A DNA stretch of 64,000 bases from Pseudomonas sp. KNUC1026 (GCF_021650705.1 NZ_CP087138.1:3100001-3164000); one strand, 5' to 3'. Shown: positions 8,701 to 17,332, counted from the first letter of the stretch. Made by a program: numbers and translations. The notes: generated by a model from the sequence alone, not told the origin.

Positions 8701-9753
8701 CAGTTGCGACAGCGCCGAGTAACCCGGGTCGCGGCGCGGCGCAACCGCCTCGACCACTTCGTGAAATGGCAAAGCCTGGTGCTTGAGGGCACCGGCGAAC
8801 ACTTCGCGCGCCTGGGCCAACAGCGCAAGGAAGGTCATTTCAGGCTGGGCGCGCAAGCGCAGGCACAGGGTGTTGACGAATTGCCCCAGCGCCTGGCGTG
8901 TGCCGCGCTTGATGCGGTTGGCGAATGGGGTGCTCAGCACGACGTCTGGCTCGCCGCCAAAATGGCTGATGAAGGTGGCGTACGCCGCCAGCATCACCAG
9001 AAATGGCGTGGCCTGATGCGCGCGGGCCACGGCCTGAACCTGTTCGGTAGTGGCACGGCCCAGGTTTACCGGTACCGAAGCGCCGCCGTGCCACTGGGTC
9101 GCCGGGCGCGGGTGGTCCAGCGGCAGGCTGTGCAGTCCGGGCGCGTCGGCCAGTTGTGTACGCCAGTACTGAGCCAATTCTGCGCGCCGCTCGGGGGCCA
9201 GGTGCACGCCGGCATGCTCGGCATAGGGCTGGGCCTCGGCCGCCATGAGCACGCTCCCGGCACCGGCCAGGCGGCTGGCCGCCTCTTGCAGCAGCAGCCC
9301 CAGCGACCAGAAATCCAGCAGCACGTGGTGCACGACGAAGACGAACAGGTATTGGCCTTCGCCTTGGCGGTACAACTGCACCCGCCACAAGGGTGGGTGC
9401 GCCAGGTCGAAGGGTTGGCGGGCGTCGGCGCGGGCGCGCTCGGCCAGCGCCGCATCGCTCAGGCCGGTGCAGTCGGCGGTGCGCACCTCGGGCTGGAAGC
9501 GCTCGAACACGCGTTGCTCGACCCCGCCAGGCCCTGCCACGAAGGCGCTGCGCAACAGCGGAAAATCGCGCTGCAGACTGTCGAGCAGCGCCGGCAACGC
9601 CGGCCACTGCGCTGCAACCAGGCGCACCTGGCAGCTGAACAACAGGTTGAAGGCACCACAGCCGGGGTCTACTTGCTGGACGTACCACAAGCCTTGCTGC
9701 TCGGCGGCCAGCGGCCAGGCGGTCGCCGGGTGGGCGATCGCGGCGCCTGTCAT
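5779..9753 (-). CDS. Single-module NRPS, C-A-T-TE, predicted to activate glycine
   Basis: 1324 aa from the ATG at 9753, which overlaps the ACP stop as ATGA; an in-frame upstream ATG exists but lies inside the ACP gene. Domains: condensation (about 10-450) with HHVLLDF at 142-148; adenylation (about 480-1000) with YTSGSTGQPKG, FDISLLEL, NLYGPTETTIW and NNKVDRR; thiolation with DHGGHSLL (Ser near 1001); thioesterase (about 1080-1324) with GGWCFGG near 1130 and GDHNSI near the end. By alignment to GrsA-PheA I read the ten specificity residues as D-I-L-Q-L-G-L-I-W-K, the classical glycine code. The TE nucleophile is Cys instead of Ser. With an upstream FAAL and ACP, the C domain is likely a starter type that acylates glycine, giving an N-acylglycine or derivative. 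Confidence 0.9.
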   Translation of the reverse strand: MTGAAIAHPATAWPLAAEQQGLWYVQQVDPGCGAFNLLFSCQVRLVAAQWPALPALLDSLQRDFPLLRSAFVAGPGGVEQRVFERFQPEVRTADCTGLSDAALAERARADARQPFDLAHPPLWRVQLYRQGEGQYLFVFVVHHVLLDFWSLGLLLQEAASRLAGAGSVLMAAEAQPYAEHAGVHLAPERRAELAQYWRTQLADAPGLHSLPLDHPRPATQWHGGASVPVNLGRATTEQVQAVARAHQATPFLVMLAAYATFISHFGGEPDVVLSTPFANRIKRGTRQALGQFVNTLCLRLRAQPEMTFLALLAQAREVFAGALKHQALPFHEVVEAVAPRRDPGYSALSQLGFSWERLPVVEAFAEFFSQAQGEQAQVLAGMAVSSFYVPQQEGQLDLTLEMGGEHDGAFTGLLKYNDRLFSEGSVRVMADAFVAMAGRLLSQPEQPLAQLCAPDACQRQQWAALGAGPARHWRERCVLELILAQAQARPDELALGDEALSLTYAGLLQRSAQLAAAMAARGVGTGSRVGFKLERSAHLVPLILGIWRLGACYVPLDPHFPAERLAYIAADAALSLVVTEHELDDFPAELPRLYLAGVEGDLPVPELQASPQGPAYILYTSGSTGQPKGVEVGHAALLNFMASLAETLGLGQETRLLAVTTPSFDISLLELFLPLCVGGQVWVADHPSTRDGQRLLHWVASRRITALQATPATWQMLAGSDERGQLAGLTALCGGDALPHSLAQRLLAQCAQVWNLYGPTETTIWSSVARLRPGQPVTLGQPIANTHLWVLDEHGQPVPPGMLGELWIGGQGLAEGYWQRPELTAERFRNDLPALAPRLYRTGDKVRWNAQSQLEHHGRLDFQVKLRGYRIELGEIEAALEACEGVAQAVVSRWVDERGEALVGHWASRAGAQVSAAALQQALRARLPAYMVPTLWVELERFALTPNNKVDRRRLPAPQGPLTSAEPVAPRTPLEAQLLAHFAAVLKREGLGVHDDFFDHGGHSLLAVELVDRVAREQGCTLEVADLLGAPTAASLAARVHRGAGDGSLRVTLRKGSGRPLWLFHPIGGNVVSYRVLARLLDTPRPVIAIQSPGLREAGQAEVTVEAMASLYLQQIRQVQPQGPYLLGGWCFGGAIAYEVTRQLLEAGEAVEGTFLLDTRAPVAANVPAEADDATLLAWFARDLATPHGIRLQLDAAELRRMDSDAAFAFVLDQAKAAGVLEPDADAGQLARLFETYLANGIALQLYFPPGIDAPLYLLLATDEPEDFGPLLGWEQLCPQHLEVGRVAGDHNSILYLPFVEAVASELSQRFFAPLPWSYSHDPG

Positions 9754-10053
9754 GCCAGCCCCGGTGCGTCGGTCAACAGCGCCGCAGCAGGCTGCACCGG
9801 CTCGGCCAGGCGGCTCAGGTAGGCGGCCAGGGCATCGACCGAAGGGTAATCCCACACCAGGGTAGGCTCCAGCGTCATGCCCAGTTCATCCTCAAGATCG
9901 CCCACCAGGGTCAGCGCCACGATCGAGTCCAGCCCGTATTCGGACAGGTTGCGCTCGCAGGCCAGGGTGCCTGGCTCCATGCGCAGTTCCTGCTCCAGCA
10001 GGATTACTCAGGCGCGTGCGCCAGTAAGCGGTGTCACGAGAAATCGAGTTCAT
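9750..10053 (-). CDS. Stand-alone acyl carrier protein (reading frame interrupted by a one-base frameshift)
   Basis: The C-terminal part is intact: EYGLDSIVAL carries the phosphopantetheine Ser, followed by LEPTLVWDYPSVDALAAYL, typical of ACPs that partner FAALs. The expected first helix (MNSISRDTAYWRTRLS) is found from the ATG at 10053 but in a different frame; the frames would join if one base near 10000-10012 were removed (or two added). In the downstream frame a TGA lies 30 bases before the first ATG (9980), and starting there would delete helix 1 and leave 76 aa. The start overlaps the dehydrogenase gene by 20 bp and the end overlaps the NRPS by 4 bp. Role: accepts the fatty acid from the FAAL and presents it to the flavoprotein and the C domain. 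The frameshift may be a sequencing error. Confidence 0.75.
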
Positions 10054-11833
10054 CGCAGGCATCTTCCTTGGTGATCGAGGGAAACAGTTGTTCGGCAGAG
10101 CCGGCGCTTGCCAGCGGCCAGGTGAAGATCGACAGCATGTGGTTGGCGCTGCGCTGGTGAGCCAGTTGCGCCAACAGCGCATCGACCCGCTGCGGGGCCA
10201 GTACGCCGTGGCCGAAGTCGGCCGCCAGGCCACGCTCCAGCAAGCCCAGCAACCATTGGCCGCTGGCGAAGAAGGGGCCGAAGCGGTCGCGGTTGTACAG
10301 CCACACACCCAGGCAAGCCGCCACGCCGAACACGGCGCAATAGCGCTGCGCGTAGCCGATGCGGCGTGCCTCTTGCTGGCCGGCCTGGCGTGGGGTCTGG
10401 CGGATCTGCTCGGCCAGCGCCTGGGCCTGCTCGACGAAGGCTTCGCACAGCTGGCGCAATTCGGCCAGGGTGGCGGCCGGCAGGTGATCGCTTTCAGCCA
10501 GCGCCTGAACCTTGCCCAGCAGATGCGGCAACTGGCCGATGAGCGGGTCGCCGTGGCGGGAGTACAGCGTGAGGCGGCTGTAGTCGATGTCGGCCAGCGG
10601 TGCTTCGAGGTCGAACAGTGCTTGCAGGCACTGGCTCGCCTCGGGCTGGGCGGTGTCGCGCACCAGGGTATCGAGCAAGGTGGTGAGGCTGTCCAGGCAC
10701 ACATGGGTGCTGCCGTCGAAGATCGAGACGATGGCCCCGTCGCGGTAGAACTTCTGGAAAATGCCGACGTTTTGCTGATCGCGCATGTAGAAGCGAGCGC
10801 CCAGCACGTGCGACAGCTCGGTGCAGGCGTGGTCGACCAGCCGGCACACCTGCACCTTGGTGACCGACGACCAGGCCGCATACAACTGTGGGCACACATG
10901 CAGGCCGCGGGCGGCGACGATGGTCACGCACTCGGCTGCCAGTTGCGACAGGTAAGCGTTGGCCAGCACGTCGCGGTTGTGCGGCAACCGGTCGATCGGC
11001 TTGCCGTAGAGCACGCGGCGGGCCGCGTAGTCGCTGGCGATGCGCAGTGCGGTATCGCCCACGCCCAATGACAGCGCGGCGCAAAAGGTGCGCGTGACCT
11101 GGAAGCCCTTGAGTGCCAGCTCCAGGCCGTGGCCGGGCTGGCCGATCAGGCAGCTGGCCGGAATCGTGCAGCCGCGAAAGCCGATGCCGCTGATGTCGCA
11201 GCCCTTCAGGCCGTGCGTCTTCACCCGTGGCAGGTAGTAGTAGCGCTGGCTGTTGAGCTGCTCCTTGGAAATGATGAACAGCGAATGGTTACGCATGTGG
11301 TTGCCTTCGCTGGTGCGCGCCAGCAGCACCAGGAACCCCGAGCGGATCGCCCGGTTGATCGGCCACTTCTCGCCATCGAGGGTGTAGCTGCCATCCTCGT
11401 TGAGCGTTGCGGTGAGGCGGTTGGAGACAAGGTCCGCGCCGTGGTCGGCCTCTGAGTAGGCCAGGCACGGGAAGCTGGCGTTGTCCATCATCCAGCGGGC
11501 GATGGCCTGGCGCTGCACGTCGGTGCCGCCGATCCAGCCCAGCGTGCTCCAGAGCATGGTGCTGTAGGCCACCGCCACCGACATGTTGCGCCGGGCCAAC
11601 GTACGGCCCAGCGCAACGAACGCCTCGCTGCTGCGAAATTGCCCGCCCAGGCCGTGCGGCACGTAGGCCTGGGGCAAGCCGAGGGCATTGAGGCCGGTGA
11701 CTGCGGCTTCGGGGAAGGCATCCTGTTCGTCCAGTGCCAGCGCGCTGGGCCAGGACAACAGGTTGCTCTCAAGCCAAGGGTCGCCGAGGCGCTGCTCCAG
11801 CGACAGTGCGCCCAGGTATTGAGCCGGAATCAT
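10034..11833 (-). CDS. Acyl-CoA-dehydrogenase-like flavoprotein, likely acyl-ACP dehydrogenase
   Basis: 599 aa. Residues about 60-390 match the acyl-CoA dehydrogenase fold: an N-terminal helical part, the middle beta domain with LAYSEADHGADL and LDGEKWPINRA, and the FAD-binding helical domain with YAARRVLYGKPI and FDGSTHVCLDSL. An extra C-terminal helical region (about 400-599) follows. Start ATG overlaps the FAAL stop (ATGA). Family members oxidise the C2-C3 bond of acyl thioesters; PltE-type relatives in secondary metabolism act on carrier-protein-bound substrates. Its place between FAAL and ACP suggests it desaturates the ACP-bound fatty acid before condensation. The catalytic Glu could not be placed with certainty from sequence alone. 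Confidence 0.85.
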   Translation of the reverse strand: MIPAQYLGALSLEQRLGDPWLESNLLSWPSALALDEQDAFPEAAVTGLNALGLPQAYVPHGLGGQFRSSEAFVALGRTLARRNMSVAVAYSTMLWSTLGWIGGTDVQRQAIARWMMDNASFPCLAYSEADHGADLVSNRLTATLNEDGSYTLDGEKWPINRAIRSGFLVLLARTSEGNHMRNHSLFIISKEQLNSQRYYYLPRVKTHGLKGCDISGIGFRGCTIPASCLIGQPGHGLELALKGFQVTRTFCAALSLGVGDTALRIASDYAARRVLYGKPIDRLPHNRDVLANAYLSQLAAECVTIVAARGLHVCPQLYAAWSSVTKVQVCRLVDHACTELSHVLGARFYMRDQQNVGIFQKFYRDGAIVSIFDGSTHVCLDSLTTLLDTLVRDTAQPEASQCLQALFDLEAPLADIDYSRLTLYSRHGDPLIGQLPHLLGKVQALAESDHLPAATLAELRQLCEAFVEQAQALAEQIRQTPRQAGQQEARRIGYAQRYCAVFGVAACLGVWLYNRDRFGPFFASGQWLLGLLERGLAADFGHGVLAPQRVDALLAQLAHQRSANHMLSIFTWPLASAGSAEQLFPSITKEDACDELDFS

Positions 11834-13586
11834 GGCTGCGCCCTCCCGGCCAGGGCCTGCAACGTGCCCTCCTCGACCGCCTGGCGCGTGCGCGCACGCT
11901 GCAACTTGCCGCTGGAGGTGCGCGGCAGGCTGTTCGGCGCCACCAGCAGCAGCTCACCTACGCGTAATTGATGCACCTGCGACACCGCTTCGACGATGCG
12001 CGCGCGCAGCGCAGCCAGCGCTGTTTCGGCGAGGTTGCGTTCAACCTCCACCACCAGCCCCAGCGCTTCCTCGCCACCCAGCTCGCGGGCATAGGCCGCC
12101 ACGCCTTGCGGGCGGATCGCCACATCGAGTTTGCCGACGGTGTCTTCCAGGTCAGTGGGGTAATGGTTGTGGCCGTGGATGATGATCACGTCTTTCAGGC
12201 GGCCGGTGACGTACAACTGGCCCTCCAGCAATGCGCCCAGGTCCCCGGTGCGCAGCCATGAGTGTTGACCGCCTTCGAGGGTCGCGTGGAAGTTGGCCTC
12301 GGTGGCCTGCGGGCTGTTCCAGTAGCCGTCGGCGACCATTGGCCCGGCGACCCAGATCTCGCCCACCTGGCCCGGCGGCAGCACCTCCAGGCGCTGAGGG
12401 TCGGCAATCACCACGCAGGCACCGGCGGCAGGGGTACCGCTGCTCACCAGCACCACCGCATCGTCGCCCGTGGCGGGCTGGACCGTACCGCCAAGCAGCG
12501 CCTGGCGGTCTGCACGCAGTATCACGGGGGCAGCATCCGGCGCGCTGGCGGCCACCAGCAAGGTGGTTTCAGCCATGCCGTAGCACGGCGCAAAGGCGCT
12601 GGCATCGAACCCTGCAGCGGCGAACACCTGGCTGAACACACTCAAGGTGCGCTGGCGAATCGGCTCGGCGCCGTTGGCGGCCAGGCGCCAGCTGCTCAGG
12701 TCGAGGCTGGCGACCTGCTCGGGTTTCAAGCGACGGGCGCACAGCTCGTAGGCGAAATTCGGCGCTGCGCTGACCGTGCCGCGCAAGCGGCTGATCGTCT
12801 CCAACCAGCGCAGCGGGCGCTGCAGGAACGTGGCCGGCGCCATCAGGTGCACCGGGTACCCAGCGTACAGCGGCTGCAGCAGCCCGCCGATCAAACCCAT
12901 GTCGTGATACGGCGGCAACCAGACCACGCCGACGTCATCGGCGCTGCTGGCCATAGCCTGGTGGATCATCGCCGAGTTCACCAGCAGGTGCCGGTGCAGC
13001 AAGCGCACCCCTTTGGCGCACCGGTGGAGCCGGAGGTGTACTGCAACACGGCCAGGCTGTTGGCATCGATCACTGGCATGTGCCAAAGCGCAGCCGGCTC
13101 TGTAGGCGCTTTATCGACAGGCAAGGTACGCAGGGCGCCATCCGCCAGGGCCGGCCATTGGCCGGCGTCCAGCGCTTGAACCACAGCTTCGGTGCTGACC
13201 AGCACGCGAGCCTGGGCATCCTCGACGATCAACCGCACACGCTCGTAGGAGGCGTTGAACTTGGGCGAAAACACCGGCACCGCGGTCGCGCCGGCGTACC
13301 AGCAACCCAGCAGCGCAAGCACGTAGTCGGCACTGGGCTGCAGCAGGATCACCACCCGCTCACCCGCCGCACCCAGCGCCTGCAAGCGGGCGCCGAAGGC
13401 TTGGCCTGCCTGGTCGAGTTGCGCGTAGGTGTAGGTTGCCGGGGTATCCAGGCCATTACCGAAGGTCAGCGCCAGGCGCTCAGGCTGAGTACTGGCCCGG
13501 TGGCGCAAGACCTCGAGAAAATGAACAAAGGGAGCCTCATGCTCCTGGCGGGGCGACTCCGCTAACAGCGTACCGGTAGCGACCAT
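11830..13586 (-). CDS. Fatty acyl-AMP ligase (FAAL), interrupted by a homopolymer frameshift
   Basis: About 585 aa once repaired. The N-terminal part runs from the ATG at 13586 to the P-loop motif YTSGSTGAPKG; the remainder (LLHRHLLVNSAMIH onward) continues in another frame. The two join if the C4 run at 13008-13011 (G4 on the coding strand) had one more base. Motifs: WLPPYHDMGLIGG, YGMAETTL, RTGDLGALLEG, GRLKDVIIIHGHNHYPTDLED and the catalytic Lys in SSGKLQRA. The linker and the HNHYP motif distinguish FAALs from acyl-CoA ligases. It should convert a free fatty acid and ATP to acyl-AMP and transfer the chain to the operon's ACP. First gene of the operon, just downstream of a dyad at 13618-13637. 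If the frameshift is real the pathway is dead. Confidence 0.85.
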
Positions 13587-13617
13587 GTCCGAATCTCCGA
13601 ATTAAGAGATCGCGGAA

Positions 13618-13637
13618 TATACAGACCTGTCTATATA
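13618..13637. promoter_or_regulatory. Dyad-symmetric operator candidate upstream of the lipid operon
   Basis: TATAC-AGAC-CT-GTCT-ATATA: two 9-base arms match at 8 of 9 positions around a 2-base centre. It lies 32 bp before the FAAL ATG on the minus strand, in an AT-rich patch that stands out from the GC-rich surroundings, where a promoter core would be expected. Size and symmetry suit a dimeric TetR- or GntR-type repressor. No regulator gene is next to the operon in this window, so the cognate protein is unknown. Confidence 0.5.
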
Positions 13638-13741
13638 CATCGCAATTTATTTAGTCCAATAGGATGAGAGCCCATGGCAGCCCTCCGGACAAACGGCATC
13701 TTCTGAACGATCAACGCACACTTGCGCGCTCGAAAAAATGC

Positions 13742-13775
13742 AAAAAGGGCCGGCCCCTCTCGGATGCCAGCCCCT
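13742..13775 (-). terminator. Probable rho-independent terminator of the chemoreceptor gene
   Basis: On the minus strand GGGGCTGGC and GCCGGCCC form a GC-rich hairpin followed by TTTTT, about 50 bp after the chemoreceptor stop. It separates that gene from the lipid operon promoter downstream. Confidence 0.6.
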
Positions 13776-13779
13776 CCCC

Positions 13780-13821
13780 TTGAAGCTTGAAGCTTGAAGC
13801 TTGAAGCTTGAAGCTTGAAGC
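13780..13821. repeat. Heptanucleotide repeat (TTGAAGC)x6
   Basis: Six perfect copies of TTGAAGC lie between the stop codon of the chemoreceptor (13823-13825) and its terminator. They contain overlapping AAGCTT sites. Copy number is likely to vary by replication slippage; the tract is untranslated, so variation should not change the protein unless it extends into the stop. Confidence 0.9.
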
Positions 13822-13822
13822 T

Positions 13823-15787
13823 TCAAAGCTTGAACTGGCTCACCATTCCCTTCAGCTCCGCTCCAAGCCCCGCCAACTGCTCGCTGGCGCCAAGGTTGCT
13901 CTGCATGGCCCGGGCAGAGTGGTCGGCACTGCCGCGAATGCTGACCACGCTGCGGTTGATCTCCTCGGCCACCGAGCTTTGCTCTTCTGCGGCGGCGGCG
14001 ATCTGTTGGTTCATCTGCTGGATGGTCGACACCGCATCGGCAATGCTCGCCAGCGCGCTGGCAGTCTGCTGGGCATCGCCCACTGCATGTTGAACCAGCT
14101 CGCCGCTGCCGCGAATCTGCACCACCGAGGCCTCGGCTGCCTGGCGCAAGGCGCTGACCAGCCGTTCGATTTCCGCCGTCGATTGCTGAGTACGCCTGGC
14201 CAGCGCACGCACTTCATCAGCCACCACCGCAAAGCCCCTGCCCTGCTCGCCAGCCCGTGCAGCTTCGATGGCCGCATTGAGCGCCAGCAAGTTGGTCTGC
14301 TCGGCCACGCTCTTGATCACGTCCAGCACCTGGCCGATGTTCTGGATTTCGCCACTCAGGCTCTGAATACCGTTGCTGGCCGACTCGGCCGAGCGCGCCA
14401 GACGATCGATACGTTGCAGGCTCTGCTGCACCACCTGTTGGCCAGTGCCGACCCGCGCATCGGCGCTTTCGGCGGCCAACGCCGCTTGTTCGGCATTGCG
14501 GGCCACGTCATGCACGGTGGCGGTCATCTGGTGCATGGCGGTGGCCACTTGCTCGGTCTCAGCCTGCGCCGAGCTGACTTCCTGGTGGGTCTGGCGGGCG
14601 ACGCTCGACAGCGAGTCTGCATTACTCGCCAGCTGCACGATCCCCGCCTGCAAGCCGCTGACGATTCGTGCCAGTGCCTGGCTCATCTGCTGCATCGCCT
14701 GCATCAACTGGCCGATTTCGTCGCGCCGGTTGACGCCTTCGCTCGCGCTCAGGTCCCCTTCGGCGATTGCCCGTGCTCGAGCGATCACTGCGCGCAGTGG
14801 CCCCACCACCAGGCGTGTGATCAGCCAGGCCGCCAGTATCCCCACCAACAGCGCAGCCACGGTGGAGGCGATGATCAGTGCAGCATTTTTCTTGAGCTCG
14901 GCCTGCATGGCGCCGTAGTGCTCGACATAGGCCTTGTCGACCAGGCCCATGGCCTGAGTGGCGCGGTCGTTCAGCTGTTGGTAAACACCTTTTTCCTTGG
15001 CCAGCAGGTCGGTGTATTCGGCGAGCTTCTCGGTAAAGGCCCCGATGTGATTGGTGACTTCTTCAAGCACCGTCTGGTAGCCAGCGTCCTGGATCTGCGC
15101 CTTGAGCGCCTGGGCGGTCTGCAAGGCCTGGTCGGCCTGCTCGATGCGCCCGCCGGCCGAATCGGTATCGCCTTTGCGGGCTTGCTCAAGGCGAACCCTG
15201 GCCTGTTCCATGGCCAGCAGCATCAACCGCGAGACCTGGGTCACCTGGCCGGCCTGGGCAATGAACTGCGCGCCATCCTCGCCCTTGGACTGTTTGAGGT
15301 TCCAGGTGCCGTCATCGGCCAGCCCCGACTGCAACACGTCCAGGTTGTTGGCCACACTCGACACCGACCAGCTGGCCATTTCCAGCGCGAGGTCCTTGGA
15401 CTGGTTGATGTCGACGAACTGATCGAAGGCCTGGCGGTAGGCCTTGAGCGCGGCAATCACCGCCTGCATCGGCGCCTCGTTGGCCGAGCTTTGCCCGCGC
15501 AGCTCATCGGCGCGAGCCAGCAGCTTGTCCAGGCCTTTGCGCAGGGTGTCGGCCTCCTCGGCCTTGCCATGCAGGGCGTAGTCTTTCTCGACCTGGCGCA
15601 GTGCCAACAGCTCGCTGTTGAACTCGCTCATACGCTGCAAACCATCGAAGCGCTTGCCAATGGTACCCAGCGACCACAGGCCGATCCCCGCCACCAACGC
15701 AGTCAGCGCCAGCACCAGGGAAAAACCCAGTGCCAGCTTGCTCGCCATTCCCCAATTGGCCAGCAGGCCAGCTCGGTGCGTACTCAT
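13823..15787 (-). CDS. Methyl-accepting chemotaxis protein with a large periplasmic helical ligand-binding domain (HBM-like)
   Basis: 654 aa from the ATG at 15787, preceded by a G-rich Shine-Dalgarno region; an upstream in-frame ATG lacks this. TM1 is near residues 18-40, then a periplasmic all-helical region of about 240 residues (too long for a 4HB domain, consistent with the helical bimodular HBM type), TM2 near 288-310, HAMP near 310-365, and a signalling domain with the hairpin tip [19 protein letters not shown]. It senses a periplasmic ligand and signals through CheW/CheA. HBM receptors of P. putida such as McpS bind organic acids, but the ligand here cannot be read from sequence. No C-terminal CheR-docking pentapeptide is seen (ends SQFKL). 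Confidence 0.85.
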   Translation of the reverse strand: MSTHRAGLLANWGMASKLALGFSLVLALTALVAGIGLWSLGTIGKRFDGLQRMSEFNSELLALRQVEKDYALHGKAEEADTLRKGLDKLLARADELRGQSSANEAPMQAVIAALKAYRQAFDQFVDINQSKDLALEMASWSVSSVANNLDVLQSGLADDGTWNLKQSKGEDGAQFIAQAGQVTQVSRLMLLAMEQARVRLEQARKGDTDSAGGRIEQADQALQTAQALKAQIQDAGYQTVLEEVTNHIGAFTEKLAEYTDLLAKEKGVYQQLNDRATQAMGLVDKAYVEHYGAMQAELKKNAALIIASTVAALLVGILAAWLITRLVVGPLRAVIARARAIAEGDLSASEGVNRRDEIGQLMQAMQQMSQALARIVSGLQAGIVQLASNADSLSSVARQTHQEVSSAQAETEQVATAMHQMTATVHDVARNAEQAALAAESADARVGTGQQVVQQSLQRIDRLARSAESASNGIQSLSGEIQNIGQVLDVIKSVAEQTNLLALNAAIEAARAGEQGRGFAVVADEVRALARRTQQSTAEIERLVSALRQAAEASVVQIRGSGELVQHAVGDAQQTASALASIADAVSTIQQMNQQIAAAAEEQSSVAEEINRSVVSIRGSADHSARAMQSNLGASEQLAGLGAELKGMVSQFKL

Positions 15788-16015
15788 CACCCACCCCCCG
15801 TTGCAGTTCGGACACCACAATATCGGGAGGTTGCGACCTGAGCTTGAGTGTGAGCAATACCTTGACGTCGCAATAATGGCAAACAGCTATGCGCACGTCG
15901 CCCTGAGCTATGTCGACGCCGTTTCGGTGAATTCTGCGGAACGCTATCAACCCTTGCGCTTCAATATGCACAGGCATTATGCACAGGCATTCGAACCTTC
16001 AAGGAGACTCGGCAC

Positions 16016-16780
16016 ATGAACCGTTTCCACGAAAAGATCGTCATCGTCACCGGCGCAGGCTCCGGCATGGGCGCTGCCACCGCAGTGCGTTTCGCGCAGG
16101 AGGGTGCCCATGTGGTGCTGGCCGGGCGCCGCAAGGAAAAACTCGAGGAAGTGGCTGCACGCTGCAAAGGCGCACGCCCGCTGGTGGTGCCTACCGACGT
16201 CGCCGACCCGGACGCCGTTCAGGCGCTGATCGAAACCGCCGTGGCGCACTTCGGCGGCCTCGATGTACTGGTCAACAACGCAGGGGTTGCAGTGCCGGGC
16301 AGCTTTACCGACGGCTCGCTCGACGACTGGCGCAAAACCATGGCCACCAACGTCGACGGGGTGATCTACGGCTGCCGTGCAGCCATGCCGCATTTGCTGG
16401 CGAGCAATGGCTGCATCGTCAATGTATCGTCGGTGTCAGGGCTGGGCGGCGACTGGGGCATGAGCTTCTACAACGCCAGCAAAGGGGCGGTCACCAACCT
16501 CACTCGCGCCCTGGCGCTTGAGTACGGTTCGCAAGGCGTGAGGGTGAATGCGGTGTGCCCGTCACTGACGATCAGTGACATGAGCGCAGGTGTTTCAGAG
16601 GATGCGGCGCTGATGGCCAAGTTCGCCGAGCGCATCCCGTTGGGGCGCGCGGCTCAGCCGGAAGAAGTGGCTGATGTGATTGCGTTTCTGGCCAGCCACG
16701 ACGCGCGCTTCGTCAATGGCGTGAACCTGCCGGTGGACGGCGGCCTGAGCGCGTCCAACGGCCAGCCTCAACTGGGTTGA
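16016..16780 (+). CDS. Short-chain dehydrogenase/reductase (SDR)
   Basis: 254 aa, classical SDR. The nucleotide-binding motif TGAGSGMG is at about 12-19, NNAG near 88, the catalytic Ser in VNVSSVSG near 140, and Tyr/Lys in YNASK near 153-157. The basic AGRRKEK after the second strand suggests NADP(H) preference. It ends with the usual FVNGVNLPVDGG. Substrate unknown. The ATG follows AAGGAGACTCGGCAC, a good ribosome-binding site. It is convergent with the NlpC/P60 gene, with stops abutting. It could act on a 3-oxo or hydroxy acyl substrate, but nothing links it to the lipid operon except proximity. Confidence 0.9.
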   Translation: MNRFHEKIVIVTGAGSGMGAATAVRFAQEGAHVVLAGRRKEKLEEVAARCKGARPLVVPTDVADPDAVQALIETAVAHFGGLDVLVNNAGVAVPGSFTDGSLDDWRKTMATNVDGVIYGCRAAMPHLLASNGCIVNVSSVSGLGGDWGMSFYNASKGAVTNLTRALALEYGSQGVRVNAVCPSLTISDMSAGVSEDAALMAKFAERIPLGRAAQPEEVADVIAFLASHDARFVNGVNLPVDGGLSASNGQPQLG

Positions 16781-17332
16781 TCAGGGGTTGTTGGCCAACC
16801 GCTGCGGTTCGATGATGCGCTTGGCATCCAGATACGCCTTGGCCCAGTAGGGTTTGTTCAGGTAATCGAGCCGCACGGTGCCGCCGGTGCGCGGCGCATG
16901 CACGAAACGCCCCTCGCCCACGTAGATACCAGCGTGGCTGACCCTGCGCCCGCCTTGCGTCGAGAAGAACACCAGGTCGCCCGAGCGCAGCTCGCTGCGG
17001 TTGATGCTCTGCTTGGGCATGTCGAGCATCTCGCCGGTGGTGCGCGGCAGCGCGATGCCGGCGGCATCCCGATACACGAAGTCAATGAGGCCGCTGCAGT
17101 CAAAGCCTGCGGCAGGCGTGTTGCCGCCCCAACGGTAAGGCGTGCCGACCAGGCCGATGGCTCTGAACAATACGTCGTCGGCGCGGCCGGCCGAGTAATC
17201 GGCGGTATCGATGATGACCGGGCGAACCGGCGCAACCTGCACCACCGGCGGTGGCGAAGGCGGGCTGGCGCAAGCGGCCAGCAACGCAGCAGCACAGGCA
17301 ATCAGGGCAAGGCGAGCTTGAAATAAGGCCAT
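16781..17332 (-). CDS. NlpC/P60-family cell-wall hydrolase, lipoprotein
   Basis: 183 aa. Signal peptide with a lipobox-like ALLAACASP (lipidated Cys near 21). The NlpC/P60 domain (about 58-172) has the catalytic Cys in FDCSGL, His in VSHAGIYVG and a third polar residue in FVHAPR. Family members cleave the gamma-D-Glu-diaminopimelate bond of peptidoglycan peptides. A paralogue lies upstream on the same strand (17450-18111), separated by a terminator, so they are probably separate transcription units. Confidence 0.9.
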   Translation of the reverse strand: MALFQARLALIACAAALLAACASPPSPPPVVQVAPVRPVIIDTADYSAGRADDVLFRAIGLVGTPYRWGGNTPAAGFDCSGLIDFVYRDAAGIALPRTTGEMLDMPKQSINRSELRSGDLVFFSTQGGRRVSHAGIYVGEGRFVHAPRTGGTVRLDYLNKPYWAKAYLDAKRIIEPQRLANNP

